Both the position numbers and the translations under genes were made by a program. 64,000 nucleotides of DNA from Gemmatimonas groenlandica (GTDB lineage: Bacteria; Gemmatimonadota; Gemmatimonadetes; Gemmatimonadales; Gemmatimonadaceae): the NCBI RefSeq assembly GCF_013004105.1, contig NZ_CP053085.1, forward strand, positions 620,001 through 684,000. Reading direction: 5' to 3'. The notes beneath the pieces were generated by a model, which saw nothing but the letters and a program-made list of their open reading frames with translations, was not told the origin of the DNA and made no database searches. Each line of letters opens with the position of its first letter. Positions within the stretch are counted from its first letter, which is position 1. Positions 47,660 through 56,179 of the stretch are shown here, one piece after another.

Positions 47660-48358
47660 TTACGGACGCGAGCGAGTTTTGAGCATCAGCTCCATGCGAT
47701 CGATTTCGGTGCTCTGATCGGCCACGACATCGGAGACGAACTTGAAGACGTCATCATCGTTGGCGGCGCCCTTGGCGCTCATGAGCTCATCCACCATGCT
47801 GATGGCGCCGCGATGGTGCTGGATCATGAAAGTGAGGAAGTACCAATCGAAGGCCGGCCCTTTGGCCGTCTTGAGCGTATCCATCTGCGCCGTGGTGAGC
47901 ATGCCGGGCATCATGCCGCCCGCGCTCGCCCTCGTGCCGGCACCACTCATGTTCGACATATCCATGCCGGCGTGAGGCGCATGCGCCATCGCTTCCATGT
48001 CGCCGGCCGGCACGGCCTGTTTGCGCTTGCCGAGCCACGTTTTCATGAAGGCGATTTCGTCGGTCTGCGCGACGGTGATCCGGCCGGCGAGCACACGCAC
48101 TTCGGACGTCGCGCCGTTCGCGTCGGCGAACGACGACATCGTCACGGCCTGCGCGTGATGGTTGATCATGCCCTGCATGAAGGCGACGTCCGCCTTGGTG
48201 TAGGGGGGAATGCCGCCGTCCTGCGCCGCCAGTTGCGCGGGTGTAAGCGGACGTGTGCTGCGTGCGCCGCCGCTGCCCGACGCACAGGCGCCGAACAGGG
48301 AAGCCGTCACGGTGACCGAGGCGACGACAGCGACGCGAAGACGTGCGCGTGCAGACAT
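47660..48358 (-). CDS. DUF305 exported protein
   Basis: A 232-residue protein with a signal that ends at FGACASGSG, probably a lipoprotein. It has the two His-rich DUF305 half-motifs: FMQGMINHHAQAVTMS and FLTFMIQHHRGAISMV, separated by a Met/His-rich stretch (MAHAPHAGMDMSNMSG) that could bind copper or another soft metal. DUF305 proteins are ferritin-like four-helix bundles often linked to copper stress. It starts three bases after the BNR gene stops, so it is co-transcribed with it. Metal binding here is inference from His/Met content. Confidence 0.9.
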   Translation of the reverse strand: MSARARLRVAVVASVTVTASLFGACASGSGGARSTRPLTPAQLAAQDGGIPPYTKADVAFMQGMINHHAQAVTMSSFADANGATSEVRVLAGRITVAQTDEIAFMKTWLGKRKQAVPAGDMEAMAHAPHAGMDMSNMSGAGTRASAGGMMPGMLTTAQMDTLKTAKGPAFDWYFLTFMIQHHRGAISMVDELMSAKGAANDDDVFKFVSDVVADQSTEIDRMELMLKTRSRP

Positions 48359-48361
48359 GGA

Positions 48362-51300
48362 TCAGGGGAGCGTGAGAGTGGGGAGCCCGGCCGCTTTGCG
48401 TTTGGCGTTGAAGGCGGCGATGCCGGTGGTGCGCAGCGCGTTCCACTTGGGTAATACGTCGACCCCCATGGCGCGCGCTGCGGAGCAGGCTGCCACCTGC
48501 GTGGAGGTGGGGGCCACGTCGGCGTTGTGCATCGCCATGGCGGCGGCCAGCATCGCCGTGCTGGCGCTTTCGAGTGAGGCCGCGGTGGTGGTGGCGCCGC
48601 GACGACGGAAGCCTCGGATATTGCGGGCGGTGGCCGACGACGGCGCGACCGCTTCGAGCTGCGCTTTGAGGGCATCGACATCGGCCCCGCTCATGGCGTT
48701 CAGCTGCGTGACGACGGCACGGGCGCTCACGAAGGCGCGGTGGGTCTCCACGGCGCCGCGGTACATCTCGGTGCTTAGCGCGTGCAGGCGCGCGAGGCCG
48801 GCGGCCGGCGTCTTCACGCGCGGATCGAGCCGAAGCGTGAGCGGCTGCTCGTACGTCGTGCCGTTGGCGGTGAGACGCACGGTGTACCGGCCGGGCGGGG
48901 CCCACGGGGCGTTCACGACGGGGAGCGTGCGGCCCGGCACGGCGCCGGTGGCGTCATCGTCGCCTTGCGGAATGGCGTCTTCCGGGGTGACCGGATCGAA
49001 GTGGAGATCCCACGTGAAGCGGTGGAGACCCGCATCGTCGGACAACGCCTGCGGCGGGCCAGGCCAGTAGAGCGGCAGTCCGCAATACGGCGCCGTCGGC
49101 GTCTTCTTGCACACCTCGTTGTAGCGAGCACGATCGATGTACGGATGTGGATCGAGCGCCTTCTGCGCGCTGGAGTACGAGCGCACCAGCTTCCCCGTGG
49201 CATCGAGAATTTCGAGCGCGATGGGCGAGGAGGCCTTGGCGGCGAGCATGTAGTCGATGAACACGCCCGATGGCGCGCTCTCGCCCGACGGCATCTCCGG
49301 CGGCCACGGCGTGGGATCGTTGGTGGCAAAGCGGACGCGTACCGCGGTGGCCGGCTTGAAGAGATACGCGTTGCGAGCAGCGACGGCCGCGCGCGAGGCG
49401 GCCATCTGACGCAGCGGAGTGATGTTGTCGAGAATGTAGAAGCCGCGGCCATGCGTGCCGGCGATCAAGTCGCTGCACAGGCACGTGCTGTCGTCCTTGA
49501 CCTGAAGGTCGCGCACCGCAATGGCCGGCATGTCGATGCGCAGCGACTCCCAGTGGTCACCGTCATCGTACGACACCCACACCTGCGTATCGGTGGCGCC
49601 GTACAGCAGCCCCTTCACCTTGGGATCTTCACGGATGGCATTCGCCGGCGCATTGCCCGGCAGTCCGTTGCTGATTTCCGTCCATGTCGCACCAGCGTCG
49701 TGCGTGCGATAGAAATGCGGACGCAAGTCATCAAGACGGAAGGTGTTCGCGGCGATGTACGCCGTGCCGGCGTCGAAGTGCCCGGCGTCGATGTTATAAA
49801 TGCGCGTCCACGCCTTGAGAGCGCTCGGGGTCACGTTCTTCCACGACGTGCCACCATTGGTGGTGACCTGCACCTGTCCGTCGTCGGTGCCGGCCCACAG
49901 CACGCTGGCGCTGCGCGGCGACGGTGACAACGCGGTGATCGCACCGGCCGGTGCCGGGGTCACGGCGCTGCTGTACTTGCCGGCCGTGGCGGGAACGTCC
50001 CACGTCTGCCGCGCGAGATCGGGGCTGATGCGCGTCCAGCTCTGGCCGCGATCGAGCGTCTTCCACACGACGTTCGACGCGTAGTACAGCACGTCAGGAT
50101 TCACCGGCGAGAAGTGCAACGGCATCGTGCGCACGTTGCGGCCGAAGTTCTCGCCCTTGGGGCCGCGTACCGACAGGTCGGGGCCCACCAGCACGGTTTG
50201 TCCCGTGCGACGATCGTACTTCGACACGTTCGTTCGCTGGCTACCGAACACCACATCGGGATCACGCGGATCCGGCGCGGCGATACCGTACTCCTGGATG
50301 TTGACCGGATGCCAGTCGTGGAACGTGATGCGGCCGTCGTCGGAGCGGCTGTTCACGCACGCCGAACCGGAGTCTTGCTGGCCGCTGCAGACACGATACG
50401 GAAACGCGTTGTCTGTGGTCACGTGATACATCGCCGCCGTGGGCTGCGTGTACCAATTGCTCCACGACGCGCCGCGATTACCCGACACCACCGCACCCTG
50501 GTCGGCCACGGCGAAGATGAGATCGGGATTGTTGGGATTTACCCAGATCTTCTGATAGTCGTCACCGCCCGGCGCGCCGCGTACGGCCGACCAGGTGAGG
50601 CCGCCGTCTTCGGTGCGCCACATGACCGTCGACGCGCTATACACCACGTTCTCGTCGCTCGGGTCGACCGTGATCGTGGGCAGGTCACCACCGCCGATGC
50701 GCGCCAACGGACGATTGTCCACGAACTTGGGCGCGGCGCCCACGGTCGAACCGGGACCATTCACCGCGAGGAACCAATGCTCGCCGGCGTCGGTGGACTT
50801 GTAGAATCCGATCGGCCCCGATGCACCGGCGGCAGACCCGGCCGGTGGCGCCGCGGCGACCATGGCGTACAGCACCTTCGAGTTGCCGGGCGCGAACGCA
50901 ATGTTCGCCTGCAGCACCGACGGCAGTCCTACCGTGAGTTGCTTCCAGGTAGTGCCACCGTCGGTCGACTTGAAGATGCCGTTGCCGCCACCGCCGAAGC
51001 CTTGTCCTTCGATGAAGCTCTGTTGCTGCTGCCAGAGCGTGGCGTACACGATGTCGGGATTCTGCGGATCGATGCGCACGTCATTCGCGCTCGTGTACTC
51101 GTCCTTGTACAGCACGCGCTGAAACGACGCGCCACCATCGAGCGACCGGAACACGCCGCGTTCCGTGTTCGGTCCGTAGGGATGTCCGAGTGCGGCCACG
51201 AACAACCGGTCGGGATTTTTCGGGTCGACATCGACCATCGCGATCATCTGCGACTCGCGCAGGCCGAGATGCGCCCAGGTTTTACCGTTGTCGATCGACT

Positions 51301-51688
51301 TGTACATGCCATCACCGACCGCGAGATCGGGACGGATGATGCCGGCGCCGCTGCCCACGTAGATGACGTTCGGATTCGACGGGGCGACCGCGATCGCCCC
51401 GATGGAGCCGGTGGGCTGGTCGTCGAATAACGGCACCCAGTTCGAGCCGTAGTCGGTGCTGCGCCACACGCCGCCGTTGTCAAAGCCGGCGTAGAACACA
51501 CTCGGCTGCGAGGGCACTCCGGATAGGGCGCGCGCACGGCCGGCTCGGAGGGGACCGATAGCGCGCCAATGCAGCGCGCTCAAGCCCGAATCAGTTTGCG
51601 CGGGGAGCACGCGCGCGATCGGTGAGAGCGCCGTCGCGAGAGAAAGCGCGAACGAGCAGCGGGCCTGCAGAGAGCGCGGGATACGCAC
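48362..51688 (-). CDS. Exported sortilin/VPS10-like BNR-repeat protein (second copy)
   Basis: A 1108-residue protein starting with GTG at 51688 and a signal peptide ending near RVLPAQT. The BNR/Asp-box strands are frequent (STDYGSNWVP, SIDNGKTWAHL, SLDGGASFQRV, STDGGTTWKQL, TEDGGLTWSAV, SGNRGASWSNW, TNGGTSWKNV). A C-terminal part (about 820-1000) has a carbohydrate-module-like region, with RFTWDLHF and GRYTVRLTANGTTYEQPLTLRLDPR, and then a helical tail. The overall plan equals the protein at 28498 but the sequences are clearly different. It heads the operon with DUF305 and LVIVD genes. No hydrolase catalytic site is evident. Confidence 0.85.
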   Translation of the reverse strand: MRIPRSLQARCSFALSLATALSPIARVLPAQTDSGLSALHWRAIGPLRAGRARALSGVPSQPSVFYAGFDNGGVWRSTDYGSNWVPLFDDQPTGSIGAIAVAPSNPNVIYVGSGAGIIRPDLAVGDGMYKSIDNGKTWAHLGLRESQMIAMVDVDPKNPDRLFVAALGHPYGPNTERGVFRSLDGGASFQRVLYKDEYTSANDVRIDPQNPDIVYATLWQQQQSFIEGQGFGGGGNGIFKSTDGGTTWKQLTVGLPSVLQANIAFAPGNSKVLYAMVAAAPPAGSAAGASGPIGFYKSTDAGEHWFLAVNGPGSTVGAAPKFVDNRPLARIGGGDLPTITVDPSDENVVYSASTVMWRTEDGGLTWSAVRGAPGGDDYQKIWVNPNNPDLIFAVADQGAVVSGNRGASWSNWYTQPTAAMYHVTTDNAFPYRVCSGQQDSGSACVNSRSDDGRITFHDWHPVNIQEYGIAAPDPRDPDVVFGSQRTNVSKYDRRTGQTVLVGPDLSVRGPKGENFGRNVRTMPLHFSPVNPDVLYYASNVVWKTLDRGQSWTRISPDLARQTWDVPATAGKYSSAVTPAPAGAITALSPSPRSASVLWAGTDDGQVQVTTNGGTSWKNVTPSALKAWTRIYNIDAGHFDAGTAYIAANTFRLDDLRPHFYRTHDAGATWTEISNGLPGNAPANAIREDPKVKGLLYGATDTQVWVSYDDGDHWESLRIDMPAIAVRDLQVKDDSTCLCSDLIAGTHGRGFYILDNITPLRQMAASRAAVAARNAYLFKPATAVRVRFATNDPTPWPPEMPSGESAPSGVFIDYMLAAKASSPIALEILDATGKLVRSYSSAQKALDPHPYIDRARYNEVCKKTPTAPYCGLPLYWPGPPQALSDDAGLHRFTWDLHFDPVTPEDAIPQGDDDATGAVPGRTLPVVNAPWAPPGRYTVRLTANGTTYEQPLTLRLDPRVKTPAAGLARLHALSTEMYRGAVETHRAFVSARAVVTQLNAMSGADVDALKAQLEAVAPSSATARNIRGFRRRGATTTAASLESASTAMLAAAMAMHNADVAPTSTQVAACSAARAMGVDVLPKWNALRTTGIAAFNAKRKAAGLPTLTLP

Positions 51689-51768
51689 GGGGAGCCTGAG
51701 CCGAGGAAGAGGGTGCGGGACCCGATGAAGGGGACCCGTTCAACATGGGGCGGACCGGCAACGGCTGC

Positions 51769-51774
51769 TAGATT
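51769..51774 (+). promoter_or_regulatory. Leaderless-type -10 of the EamA gene
   Basis: TAGATT is followed by CCGCGCG and then the ATG at 51782, a seven-base gap. The same hexamer serves lon and ggt on the other strand. Confidence 0.55.
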
Positions 51775-51781
51775 CCGCGCG

Positions 51782-52693
51782 ATGACAGCCCAGTCCCCCG
51801 CCACCATTCGATACGGCACGATCGCCATTCTGTTGGCGGTGCTCTGTTGGGGTCTGCTGGGCGTCATGTCGCGCGTGGCCATGGCCGACGGCTCGCCACC
51901 CCTCACGGTGGCCTTCTGGCGGGCCGCGATCGCCGCTGTGCTGTTCACGGTTCACGCCGCGTTTACGCGTGCTGAGCCCATGCACAGCGCCGATCGCCCC
52001 GCCGCCGTGTTTCTCGGTGTGGCCGGCGTCGCCGTCCTGTACTACTCGTATCTGAACGCGATCGAGCAGGGCGGCGTGGCGTTGTCGTCGATCCTGATGT
52101 ATTCGGCGCCGATCTGGGTGGCGATCGGCGGACGGATCTTCTTTCACGAACGGGTCAGCGCGCGGGCCGCCGCGGCGCTTTCGCTCACCCTGGTCGGCGT
52201 CGCCATCGTAGCGCTGGCCAGCGGCACCGGCGAGGTGCGCTGGTCGCCGGGTGCGGTGGGGTGGGGTTTGCTCTCGGGCGCGATGTACGCGCTCTACTTT
52301 CTGGTGGGGCGTCGGCTCTTTTCGCGCAACGCCTCGTCGCGCGTGATGGCGTGGGCGTTGGGCGTCGGCGCCGCCACCATGCTGCCGTTCGTGCAGTTTC
52401 AGTCGCTCTCGCGCTCGGCCTGGGGCGGCGTGGCGTTCCTGGCCGTCGTGTGCACGTATGCGGCGTATCTCGCCTACGCCGAGGGGGTGAAGCGACTGCC
52501 CTCGGCGCGCGCTGCCACGATTGCGACGCTGGAGCCGGTGATTGCGGTGGTGGCCGCGTACGTGGTGTGGGGGGAACGACTCTCGCCGCTGGGGCTGGCG
52601 GGAGCGGCGCTCGTGATCGCCGGTGTCTTGCTCAGCGCGGCTGGGGAGTCGCGCAGAGGTGCCGCATCGCCACGTCAGCCAGCGAGCCTTTGA
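51782..52693 (+). CDS. EamA/DMT-family transporter
   Basis: A 303-residue inner-membrane protein with ten hydrophobic segments in two EamA repeats. The first repeat begins YGTIAILLAVLCWGLLGVMSRVA and includes SSILMYSAPIWVAIGGRIFF. The second begins GAVGWGLLSGAMYALYFLVGRRLF and ends VAAYVVWGERLSPLGLAGAALVIAG. DMT carriers export amino acids, nucleobases or other metabolites; the substrate cannot be told. Its start is set by the leaderless -10. Its 3' end overlaps the convergent adhesin-E-like gene by 62 bases, covering its Ser/Arg/Pro-rich tail. Confidence 0.92.
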   Translation: MTAQSPATIRYGTIAILLAVLCWGLLGVMSRVAMADGSPPLTVAFWRAAIAAVLFTVHAAFTRAEPMHSADRPAAVFLGVAGVAVLYYSYLNAIEQGGVALSSILMYSAPIWVAIGGRIFFHERVSARAAAALSLTLVGVAIVALASGTGEVRWSPGAVGWGLLSGAMYALYFLVGRRLFSRNASSRVMAWALGVGAATMLPFVQFQSLSRSAWGGVAFLAVVCTYAAYLAYAEGVKRLPSARAATIATLEPVIAVVAAYVVWGERLSPLGLAGAALVIAGVLLSAAGESRRGAASPRQPASL

Positions 52694-53036
52694 ACGACGG
52701 ACCGAAGCCAGGGATCTTCACCTCTTTGTGCATGCCGACTTTCTTCCCCGCGTCGTCGAGGTAATACCAGCTCTCTTTCGTCGCCACGGTCTGCTTGGCG
52801 CAGTCGACCATCGCGATCGTGCGCGAGCTGCGCAGATCACCCAGGGCATGTTTGAGTGGCGGCTGCAGGCGCACCCGCACCGTGGCGGTCGTAATTCCGT
52901 TGGCGCGTCGCACCGAATTGGCCTCGAGAAATACCGGCGTGCCCACCGACGTCTTGCCGATCTCGACCAGTTTCTGTGCGGCGGCCGGCGATGCCAACAG
53001 CACCGATCCGATCACGACGAGCATTGAGGCTTTCAT
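52632..53036 (-). CDS. Surface-adhesin-E-like exported protein
   Basis: From ATG 53036 it has 134 residues: signal MKASMLVVIGSVLLASPAAAQ, then KLVEIGKTSVGTPVFLEANSV, ATVRVRLQP and SRTIAMVDCAKQTVATKESWYYLDD. This pattern of a short beta-sandwich with one disulfide (VDCAK to RHLCATP) matches the surface-adhesin protein E-like family seen in many diderms. Its start lies one base after the stop of the TonB_C fusion gene, so both are made together. Function here is unknown; the family name comes from a Haemophilus adhesin and should not be over-read. Confidence 0.85.
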   Translation of the reverse strand: MKASMLVVIGSVLLASPAAAQKLVEIGKTSVGTPVFLEANSVRRANGITTATVRVRLQPPLKHALGDLRSSRTIAMVDCAKQTVATKESWYYLDDAGKKVGMHKEVKIPGFGPSFKGSLADVAMRHLCATPQPR

Positions 53037-53037
53037 G

Positions 53038-54222
53038 TCAGCGGCGTCGGCGGGCGGTGGAGTCGGGAACGAACGTGAACGGCAGCTGCATGACCTGCTG
53101 CACGACGCGTCCCTTACGCACCGCGGGCACGAAGCGCTGCTCGCGCACGGCACGGCGCACCGGCTCGACCAACGCACGATGCGTGGTCGTGATCGAGTTG
53201 AACGTCTCCATCACCGCTTCACCGTTGGTACCGACCACGAACTCGGCGATCAGTTCGCCGGCCACCTGCGCATCGAATAGGGAGTCGGGATAGATCGGCC
53301 GCACGAGCATGGACGAATCGACACGCGCGCCGGCGTCGACATCAGTGGCCGTGAATACCGTGGCCTCCTCGAGCAACTGCGCGATGCGCGCGGCCGGCGT
53401 GACCTCGCCTTTCTTGAGCTTCTTCTCGCGATACTCGCCGCGGCGCGACCACAGGACGATCGTGCCACAGCTACTGCTCATGCGCTGGTTGCCCTGGAAC
53501 TCCATCGGCACGCTGGCCGGGCCGCTGTACACCTCGATCCCTTCGAACGATCGCGGGTCGACGGCATCAAGATCGAATTCGGCGGCAAACAAGCCTTGGC
53601 CGTCGATCCACACCAAGGGAGAACACCGGGCGCCTCGAATGCGCACTTTGTTCTCGAGGCCACGTGACTCGATGCGGATCCCCGGCACCGAGCGTAGGAG
53701 GTCCGACATCCTGTTCGGCTGACGCTTTTCGATGTCGGCCTGCGTGAAGTAGCGTCCGCCGCCCGCCTGCAGTCGCTTGTAGAAGCCCGCCATCGGCCCA
53801 GTCATGTCGCGTCGGCCGATCACTTTCACCGCTGCGATATTCTGGGCGATCTGGCTCATCGTCACGGTCGGCTCGATCGACTGTCCGGCCACGACGGTGA
53901 CGAGGAGCGATTCCGGTCGGTAGCCAATGCGGCGTACGCGTAGCCACATCGCGCCTGCACTCACTTTGGCGGCGGTGAACTGGCCGGCATCGTCGGATTC
54001 GGCGAAGTCGACGGCGCTACCGAACCGGATCTGTGCACCGACCAGCGGCCGTCGTAACTCGGTCAGGACGGTGCCTTTCACGAGCCCGGTAAGGACCGGC
54101 GTGGCGACTTGCGCGGCGAGGTCGGTGCAGGGCAGAAGCGCCGTGGCAGCGCATGCGGCCAATGCGACGCGCCAGCGTCGGGTTGCGCGCAGATTCTTCA
54201 GGTGGGACGAGCAGTGCGGCAT
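53038..54222 (-). CDS. CarboxypepD_reg - TonB plug - TonB C-terminal fusion protein
   Basis: From ATG 54222 it has 394 residues. After a signal sequence (ending near DLAAQ) come a carboxypeptidase-regulatory-like domain (about 45-120, LTGLVKGTVLTELRRPLVGAQI and VRRIGYRPESLLV) and a plug-like domain (about 150-265). The plug part has RMSDLLRSVPGIRIE, KVRIRGARCSPLVWIDG and FEGIEVYSGPASVP. The C-terminal domain (about 305-390) resembles the TonB energy transducer: RPIYPDSLFDAQVAGELIAEF, then VEPVRRAVREQRFVPAVRKG. There is no beta-barrel. Receptor and transducer parts are therefore joined in one periplasmic protein. Similar short plug proteins occur in Gemmatimonadota; a role is not known to me. 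Confidence 0.8.
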   Translation of the reverse strand: MPHCSSHLKNLRATRRWRVALAACAATALLPCTDLAAQVATPVLTGLVKGTVLTELRRPLVGAQIRFGSAVDFAESDDAGQFTAAKVSAGAMWLRVRRIGYRPESLLVTVVAGQSIEPTVTMSQIAQNIAAVKVIGRRDMTGPMAGFYKRLQAGGGRYFTQADIEKRQPNRMSDLLRSVPGIRIESRGLENKVRIRGARCSPLVWIDGQGLFAAEFDLDAVDPRSFEGIEVYSGPASVPMEFQGNQRMSSSCGTIVLWSRRGEYREKKLKKGEVTPAARIAQLLEEATVFTATDVDAGARVDSSMLVRPIYPDSLFDAQVAGELIAEFVVGTNGEAVMETFNSITTTHRALVEPVRRAVREQRFVPAVRKGRVVQQVMQLPFTFVPDSTARRRR

Positions 54223-54241
54223 AGGAGACCGAGCGGTGGGC

Positions 54242-54269
54242 TTGTGTGGTCCTCCCGTCAGGGTAGCAT
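54242..54269 (+). promoter_or_regulatory. Leaderless-type promoter overlapping a divergent -10
   Basis: TTGTGT (54242-54247), a 16-base spacer and TAGCAT (54264-54269) end seven bases before the ATG at 54277. On the minus strand TACCCT (54265-54260) overlaps it and could serve the divergent fusion gene at 54222. Use of one would exclude the other. Confidence 0.5.
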
Positions 54270-54276
54270 GTGAATC

Positions 54277-56094
54277 ATGCACAGCGCCACCCGCCTCATC
54301 AAGACGACCGTCTTTCACCTGCTTTTATTCCCGCTGGCCGTTGCCTGTGTCCCCTGGCGTCGGGCCCCGCCGCGCGAGCCGCCGGTAGCCAACAGGCTCG
54401 TCCTTGCGCTCGACGGGGTGGACTACCGGGATGTCGTGGAGGCGCGTGCCAGGGGACTGTTCGCCGGGTTCCGGGAGCCGAGTCGCCTGATTTCGACCTT
54501 CCCGTCGATCAGCGACGTGTCGTGGCACGACATCATGGGTGTGCAGCCACCCCCGGGATACCAGCGGATTTTTTACAGCGCGCGACAGAACGCGGTGGTG
54601 GGCGAGTTGTTCGACGCGATCAAACCGATCGAGTACGAGCATCGTATGGACTTCGCTTTCGGCACGAAGTTTCATCACCTCGGGGCGTATCTGCTCTCGA
54701 ATCAGGTGGCGCGGAAGGAAGTCGACGTCGACGTGAAAGAGTTCCTGAAGCGCGGCGGTCGGCCCACGATCTATGCGTACAATGTCGGGCCCGACGCGCT
54801 GCAGCACACGCGCGGGGATCTCGACAGATATCTCGCGCATCTCGACCGCAAACTGGCGGAGTTGCAGCGGACGTATCGTGCGCGTACCGGTCGCGATCTC
54901 GAGATCCTGATACTGTCCGATCATGGACACAACCGCGCCATCTCGGCCGACTTTCTCCCGGTGGTCGAGGCGCTGGAGCAACAGGGCTTTCACACCGCGC
55001 GCACGCTGCGCGATCCCCGTGACGTGGCATTCAGCGTCGATGGCGTGACGACCGGCTTTGGCGTCTTCGCGAACCCCGACTCGGTGGAGCGCGTGGCATC
55101 GCTGTTGGCCGCGCTCGACGGCGTGGCGGTGGTGACGACACGCGAGAGCGCCGGGCGCTTCCTCGTGCGCGCCGATAGCGCGTTGGCCGAGGTGACGACG
55201 CGCGGCCGCGGTGATTCCGCCGTGTACCGTTATCGCCCCGTGCGCGGCGACCCGTTGCGCTATGCCGCCGTGCTCACGCGCATGCAGCACGATCGTGAGG
55301 TATCGCCGGACGGCTACGCCACGGCAGCGACGTGGCTCCGTTACACGGCGTCCGAGCCGTTTCCGGCCGCGCCGCCCCGCATCGTTCGTGGGCACACTGC
55401 GATCACACTCAATCCGGCGCCGATTCTCGTGTCACTCGACGACAAGATGCGGGTGGGACTCGGCGCGGTCTCGGTGGCGAACCGCATGCGTCCGCTGGGC
55501 GGGACTCATGGTGCCCTGAGCGCCACGAATTCGCTTGGCGTGCTGATGGCCAACTTCGTGGATACGCACGACGACCTCACCGCGTCGGTTCGGCACCAGT
55601 TCGGCGGGTTCGACGATCTGCCCGATAAGGCCCCGCACGCGTCATCGCTGCGGCTCGCGACCACCGCGATGGTGCGGGCCGATCGCTGGAGCAGCTTCAG
55701 CGGCGACGCCGTGCCAGCGGCCCTGTCGGCACTCCCCGACACCGAGCCGGTCCTTCTGCTGTCGCTCTCCGATGCGGATCGCCGCTGGGCTGGTGCTGCC
55801 GCGCGCGTGTTGGTCGACGTCCGCAAGAAGGATCGCGGGGCCGACGGAGGAACGGCCGTGTCCAACAGCTACTGGGCCTTGGCAAAATGGACGGCCTCGG
55901 CCGATGGTCGGGCCTTCGCGATGACAGCCTCGCGGCTGGCCCTGTCCAGACTGGCGCCGTCATCCGCGTTCGTGGTGCGCGTGGTGCTTGACCGCGTTGC
56001 CGATCCTGGCGTGAAGACGCGCGGCGCGGACTCAAAGGTCGTGGCGTCGCTAGTCGTACGCACCGACGCCCATGGTGCGGTCGCGATCTACTAG
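54277..56094 (+). CDS. Alkaline-phosphatase superfamily phosphodiesterase-like lipoprotein
   Basis: A 605-residue exported protein with a lipoprotein-like signal (FPLAVAC27). The N-terminal 400 residues are a type I phosphodiesterase/nucleotide pyrophosphatase-like domain. It has VLALDGVDY (first Asp ligand), STFPSISDVSWHDIMG (nucleophile region), ILILSDHGHNRA (Asp-His metal site) and GGTHGALSATN (third His). The last 180 residues lack a clear family. It probably cleaves phosphomonoesters or diesters in the periplasm, but the substrate is unknown. The start is set by the -10 seven bases upstream. It is divergent from the TonB_C fusion gene with only 54 bases between. Confidence 0.85.
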   Translation: MHSATRLIKTTVFHLLLFPLAVACVPWRRAPPREPPVANRLVLALDGVDYRDVVEARARGLFAGFREPSRLISTFPSISDVSWHDIMGVQPPPGYQRIFYSARQNAVVGELFDAIKPIEYEHRMDFAFGTKFHHLGAYLLSNQVARKEVDVDVKEFLKRGGRPTIYAYNVGPDALQHTRGDLDRYLAHLDRKLAELQRTYRARTGRDLEILILSDHGHNRAISADFLPVVEALEQQGFHTARTLRDPRDVAFSVDGVTTGFGVFANPDSVERVASLLAALDGVAVVTTRESAGRFLVRADSALAEVTTRGRGDSAVYRYRPVRGDPLRYAAVLTRMQHDREVSPDGYATAATWLRYTASEPFPAAPPRIVRGHTAITLNPAPILVSLDDKMRVGLGAVSVANRMRPLGGTHGALSATNSLGVLMANFVDTHDDLTASVRHQFGGFDDLPDKAPHASSLRLATTAMVRADRWSSFSGDAVPAALSALPDTEPVLLLSLSDADRRWAGAAARVLVDVRKKDRGADGGTAVSNSYWALAKWTASADGRAFAMTASRLALSRLAPSSAFVVRVVLDRVADPGVKTRGADSKVVASLVVRTDAHGAVAIY

Positions 56095-56103
56095 GCCAAG
56101 GTG

Positions 56104-56109
56104 TAAGAT
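56104..56109 (+). promoter_or_regulatory. Leaderless-type -10 upstream of a leader mini-ORF and the tricorn-like gene
   Basis: TAAGAT is followed by AGGAAGG and an ATG at 56117, a seven-base gap. That ATG opens a short frame, not the protease frame. AGGAAGG could also act as a ribosome site. Confidence 0.4.
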
Positions 56110-56116
56110 AGGAAGG

Positions 56117-56179
56117 ATGTGCTCGGTGTGTTCCCTCCCGATCTCGCGGCCCCCTCTGGCGTCCCTATGTCTCGATTGA
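56117..56179 (+). CDS. Possible 20-residue leader peptide
   Basis: ATG 56117 begins a 20-codon frame (starts MCSVCSLPIS, ends SLCLD, stop TGA 56177-56179) that overlaps the protease start at 56167 in another frame. If the mRNA begins at 56117, ribosomes would first read this frame and stop 10 bases past the protease ATG. This is speculative; three Cys codons are the only compositional oddity. Confidence 0.25.
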   Translation: MCSVCSLPISRPPLASLCLD

